Shown here piece by piece: positions 60,949-64,000 of a DNA stretch of 64,000 nucleotides (position 1 is its first letter; each line of letters begins with the position of its first letter). Under the pieces are notes generated by a model. That model searched no databases. It had not been told where the DNA came from and saw only the letters and a list, made by a program, of their open reading frames with translations. The DNA lies in NCBI RefSeq assembly GCF_003097315.1, contig NZ_QDDL01000009.1, positions 124,001-188,000 on the forward strand, given 5' to 3'. The stretch comes from Pelagibaculum spongiae. Its GTDB lineage: Bacteria; Pseudomonadota; Gammaproteobacteria; Enterobacterales; Pelagibaculaceae. The translations under genes and the position numbers were made by a program.

Positions 60949-61382
60949 TATTCAACTCCTTCCACATTAAGACCCATAGAGCGTGCGCTACCAGCGATAG
61001 TTCTAACAGCTGCGTCCATATCTGAAGCAGTCAAGTCAGCCATCTTAGTAGTTGCAATTTCTTCCAACTGTGCACGAGTCACAGTGCCCACTTTTTCAGT
61101 GTTAGGGCGTGGAGAACCGCTCTTCAAACCAGCAGCTTTCTTCAACAGAACTGCAGCTGGTGGAGTCTTAGTGATGAAGGTAAAGCTGCGATCACTGTAT
61201 ACAGTGATAACAACAGGCACAGGCATGCCAGCTTCCATCTCTTGAGTCTGCGCGTTAAACGTCTTACAGAACTCCATGATATTCACACCGTGCTGACCCA
61301 AAGCTGGACCAACTGGTGGTGACGGATTCGCCTTACCTGCAGCAACCTGCAACTTGATATAAGCTTCGACTTTCTTAGCCAT
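60948..61382 (-). CDS. rplK: 50S ribosomal protein L11
   Basis: The protein has 144 residues with [22 protein letters not shown] and the C-terminal [10 protein letters not shown]. It binds the GTPase centre and takes part in the stringent response. It overlaps rplA by one base. Confidence 0.98.
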   Translation of the reverse strand: MAKKVEAYIKLQVAAGKANPSPPVGPALGQHGVNIMEFCKTFNAQTQEMEAGMPVPVVITVYSDRSFTFITKTPPAAVLLKKAAGLKSGSPRPNTEKVGTVTRAQLEEIATTKMADLTASDMDAAVRTIAGSARSMGLNVEGVE

Positions 61383-61451
61383 TGTAAATCACCTTTATTT
61401 GGGTGCAAACGCCTGAGCTACGAACTCTAGGCTCCCCATGGGAAAAGAGCT

Positions 61452-61985
61452 TTAGCTCTTTTCTACCTGGCCAAATTCCAACTCAACCGGAGTGGAACGA
61501 CCGAAGATCAGAACAGCCACGCGTAAGCGACTCTTCTCGTAATTAACTTCTTCAACCACACCGTTAAAGTCTGCAAATGGTCCATCAGTGACGCGAACCA
61601 CTTCACCCACTTCAAACAAGGTCTTAGGACGAGGTTTCTCAGCACCATCCTGGACACGATCCAGAATAATAGAGGCTTCCTTGTCTGTGATTGGAGCAGG
61701 GCGATCACTGGTACCACCAATGAAACCCATAACACGCGGAGTGTCTTTTACTAGGTGCCATGCTTCATCGGTCATTTCCATCTCGACCAAAACATAGCCC
61801 GGGAAGAATTTACGCTCACTTTTGCGCTTCTGCCCTGCCTTCATCTCCACGACTTCTTCAGTTGGAACTAGAACATCACCAAACTCTTCTTGAAGTCCGG
61901 CGCGCTCGATGCGCTCCAAAATTGATTGCTGAACCCGCTTCTCATAGCCTGAGTATGCGTGTATCACGTACCAACGTTTAGCCAT
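61452..61985 (-). CDS. nusG: Transcription termination/antitermination factor NusG
   Basis: The protein has 177 residues: [13 protein letters not shown], the RNAP-binding NGN domain, and the KOW domain [12 protein letters not shown]. It couples RNA polymerase to Rho or to the ribosome. The stop codon lies inside a ten-bp palindrome (GAAAAGAGCT/AGCTCTTTTC), possibly a weak terminator before rplK. Confidence 0.98.
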   Translation of the reverse strand: MAKRWYVIHAYSGYEKRVQQSILERIERAGLQEEFGDVLVPTEEVVEMKAGQKRKSERKFFPGYVLVEMEMTDEAWHLVKDTPRVMGFIGGTSDRPAPITDKEASIILDRVQDGAEKPRPKTLFEVGEVVRVTDGPFADFNGVVEEVNYEKSRLRVAVLIFGRSTPVELEFGQVEKS

Positions 61986-61987
61986 CG

Positions 61988-62359
61988 TTATCCGCCCAGT
62001 GAAGTTAGGTACTCAACCCCAAAACCCAGCAGCATATCTACCAGATAGAGGAAGATCCCCATAATTAACACTGCAAACATTACAATGCCTGTAGTTTGCG
62101 TGGTTTCAGCACGACTCGGCCATACAACCTTGCGCGCTTCACCATATGCATCATGGGCGAAGCCTCGAGCATTTTTACCCTTGCTAGTTTGCAAGGCAAT
62201 AAATGCCGATACACCAGCAATTGCCAGCAACCCCAGCAATCGGTAGAAACCATTCTCGATTGCCAACTGATTATCACCAATGATTGCAACTGCGACTAAA
62301 ACCGCAACCGCAACCCATTTGACGGAATCCATTTTGCTTTCAGTTTGTTCCATACTCAT
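61988..62359 (-). CDS. secE: Protein translocase subunit SecE
   Basis: The protein has 123 residues from ATG 62359; the frame is open into the tRNA-Trp gene, but that part is not used. It has three membrane helices and the conserved amphipathic [16 protein letters not shown]. It clamps SecY. Two bases before nusG. Confidence 0.96.
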   Translation of the reverse strand: MSMEQTESKMDSVKWVAVAVLVAVAIIGDNQLAIENGFYRLLGLLAIAGVSAFIALQTSKGKNARGFAHDAYGEARKVVWPSRAETTQTTGIVMFAVLIMGIFLYLVDMLLGFGVEYLTSLGG

Positions 62360-62400
62360 TATTGCCACACTCGACTTCCAGGTTATTTCTGGGCGAACGT

Positions 62401-62430
62401 AAAAAAGCAGCAAGCTTAGAGCTTGCTGCC
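62401..62430 (-). terminator. Terminator between tRNA-Trp and secE
   Basis: On the minus strand GCAGCAAGC (62429-62421), loop TCTAA and GCTTGCTGC (62415-62407) are followed by six T. It begins five bases past the 3' end of tRNA-Trp and should shield secE from part of the transcription. Confidence 0.9.
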
Positions 62431-62434
62431 TATT

Positions 62435-62510
<76 letters not shown>

Positions 62511-62524
62511 TTAAAAGGGCGCTC

Positions 62525-62552
62525 ATTATACGAATAATGACCACCTTTTCAA
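62525..62552 (-). promoter_or_regulatory. Promoter of tRNA-Trp
   Basis: TTGAAA (62552-62547), 16 bases, TATAAT (62530-62525) on the minus strand: a perfect -10 and a good -35. It lies directly after the tufB stop and 15 bases before the tRNA. Confidence 0.82.
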
Positions 62553-62555
62553 ACT

Positions 62556-63779
62556 TTATTCAACAATTCGCGCTACAACACCCGCACCTACGGTACGACC
62601 ACCTTCGCGAATTGCAAAACGTAAACCTTCGTCCATCGCAATCGGTGCGATCAACTCAACCTTCATCTGAACGTTATCGCCTGGCATTACCATCTCAACA
62701 CCTTCCGGCAATTCGATAGTACCTGTAACGTCAGTAGTACGGAAGTAAAACTGTGGACGATATCCTTTGAAGAAAGGAGTATGTCGACCACCCTCGTCTT
62801 TACCTAGTACATAAATCTCGGATTCAAACATAGTATGCGGGTTGATAGAGCCTGGCTTAGCCAATACTTGGCCGCGCTCAACATCTTCACGCTTAGTACC
62901 ACGCAGAAGAACTCCAACATTCTCGCCTGCACGACCTTCATCAAGCAGCTTGCGGAACATCTCAACACCCGTACAAGTTGTCTTCACAGTATCTTTAATA
63001 CCGATGATTTCAACTTCTTCACCCATCTTAACGATGCCACGCTCAACACGACCGGTAACAACAGTACCACGGCCTTGGATCGAAAACACGTCTTCGATTG
63101 GCATAATAAACGCACCGTCGATTGCACGCTCTGGCTCTGGAATATAAGTATCCAGAACTTCTACCAACTTCTTAACAGCAGTGGTGCCCATTTCGTTAGC
63201 ATCATCGCCATTCAACGCCATCAGTGCAGAACCTGCAATGATTGGAGTGTCATCACCAGGGAATTCATATTCACCTAGCAATTCACGCAGTTCCATTTCA
63301 ACCAACTCAAGCATTTCAGCATATTCTTCGCTGTCCGCTCCGCCGCAATCTTCTGCTAGCAAGTCAGCCTTATTCAAAAACACTACAATGTATGGCACAC
63401 CAACCTGGCGAGACAAAAGAATGTGCTCGCGAGTCTGAGGCATAGGGCCATCAGTCGCACCACATACTAAAATCGCACCGTCCATTTGTGCCGCGCCAGT
63501 AATCATGTTTTTCACATAATCGGCGTGACCAGGACAATCGACGTGAGCGTAATGACGAACTTCTGATTCATACTCAACATGAGCAGTTGCGATAGTAATA
63601 CCGCGCTCACGTTCTTCTGGAGCATTGTCGATACCATCAAATGCTATAGCAGAACCACCCCAAACCTCGGCGCAAACACGAGTAAGAGCTGCTGTCAGGG
63701 TAGTTTTACCATGATCCACGTGACCAATAGTGCCAACGTTTACATGAGGCTTCTTACGCTCAAATGCTTCTTTAGACAC
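62556..63779 (-). CDS. tufB: Elongation factor Tu (copy B)
   Basis: The protein has 407 residues, with the same motifs and the same 141-152 insert as tufA. It starts [10 protein letters not shown] against [10 protein letters not shown] in tufA. It follows tRNA-Thr by 46 bases, so the usual tRNA-tufB transcript is likely. Confidence 0.98.
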   Translation of the reverse strand: MSKEAFERKKPHVNVGTIGHVDHGKTTLTAALTRVCAEVWGGSAIAFDGIDNAPEERERGITIATAHVEYESEVRHYAHVDCPGHADYVKNMITGAAQMDGAILVCGATDGPMPQTREHILLSRQVGVPYIVVFLNKADLLAEDCGGADSEEYAEMLELVEMELRELLGEYEFPGDDTPIIAGSALMALNGDDANEMGTTAVKKLVEVLDTYIPEPERAIDGAFIMPIEDVFSIQGRGTVVTGRVERGIVKMGEEVEIIGIKDTVKTTCTGVEMFRKLLDEGRAGENVGVLLRGTKREDVERGQVLAKPGSINPHTMFESEIYVLGKDEGGRHTPFFKGYRPQFYFRTTDVTGTIELPEGVEMVMPGDNVQMKVELIAPIAMDEGLRFAIREGGRTVGAGVVARIVE

Positions 63780-63825
63780 TAGAGACCCCCCAAACAGAAA
63801 ATTGCATTACATACATTGAAAGATA

Positions 63826-63901
<76 letters not shown>

Positions 63902-63912
63902 ATTCTACTATT

Positions 63913-63986
63913 TGGAGCGGGTAGCGGGAATCGAACCCGCATCTTTAGCTTGGAAGGCTAAGGTTCTACCACTAAACAATACCCGC
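63913..63986 (-). tRNA. tRNA-Gly (anticodon TCC)
   Basis: 74 bases with acceptor GCGGGTA/TACCCGC, encoded CCA, anticodon loop CTTCCAA between TTAGC and GCTAA. Eleven bases before tRNA-Thr, as in the usual Tyr-Gly-Thr-tufB group. Confidence 0.97.
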
Positions 63987-64000
63987 GAACCTTGTCGTAA

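Overview
The window is the chromosome of a gammaproteobacterium, probably an Oceanospirillales/Pseudomonadales-type marine or host-associated lineage. This rests on the gene order of the ribosomal and rpoBC super-cluster, a 407-residue EF-Tu with an acidic insert near residues 141-152 that I associate with Oceanospirillales, and a YajR-like MFS gene beside ssb with uvrA divergent from them. The genus cannot be fixed from the sequence alone.

Region 1 (1-11.9 kb) holds scattered single genes: a M32 carboxypeptidase cut by the left edge, a secreted DNA/RNA endonuclease, a class I glutamine amidotransferase, the radical-SAM protein YgiQ, a DUF1272 zinc-ribbon protein, a lipoprotein and a small outer-membrane barrel. 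Among them are two effector-like genes: a YopT-type (C58) cysteine protease-like protein with its Cys/His/Asp triad, and a TcdA/TcdB-like glycosyltransferase whose DXD motif reads D-F-S. A RING-H2-like protein at 30.8-31.5 kb adds a third eukaryote-style domain.

Region 2 (11.9-17.3 kb) is a rearrangement scar. A DUF2846-type lipoprotein gene is split into a 5' piece (16.1 kb) and a middle piece (12.3 kb). The 3.7 kb between them carries a large secreted metalloprotease with a GlyGly-CTERM-like tail, a truncated TIGR02647-like gene and a degenerate reading frame. A Fic-like C-terminal fragment lies on the left. Both sides of the scar carry a copy of a 'hairpin terminator plus ssb 3'-tail' repeat, next to the real ssb gene.

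Region 3 (17.3-29.0 kb) has MFS and ssb on the minus strand and uvrA on the plus strand with a LexA-like box. Between MFS and uvrA sits a complete curli locus, csgD-csgE-csgF-csgG then csgB and a very large csgA (548 residues), all on the plus strand, followed by a sedolisin-type (S53) protease. CsgD would activate the locus, CsgG/E/F would form the secretion channel, and CsgB would nucleate CsgA fibres outside the cell.

Region 4 (29.0-32.2 kb) holds two small membrane proteins, a DUF1456 protein, the RING-like protein and a TrmK-like tRNA methyltransferase.

Region 5 (32.3-64.0 kb) is the translation/transcription super-cluster, entirely on the minus strand. In transcription order it runs tRNA-Gly, tRNA-Thr, tufB, tRNA-Trp, secE, nusG, rplKAJL, rpoBC, rpsL, rpsG, fusA, tufA, the S10 operon (rpsJ to rpsQ), the spc operon (rplN to rpmJ) and the alpha operon (rpsM to rplQ). 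Promoter-like sequences are visible before tRNA-Trp, rpsL, rpsJ, rplN and rpsM, with an L10 leader before rplJ and an attenuator-like hairpin between rplL and rpoB.
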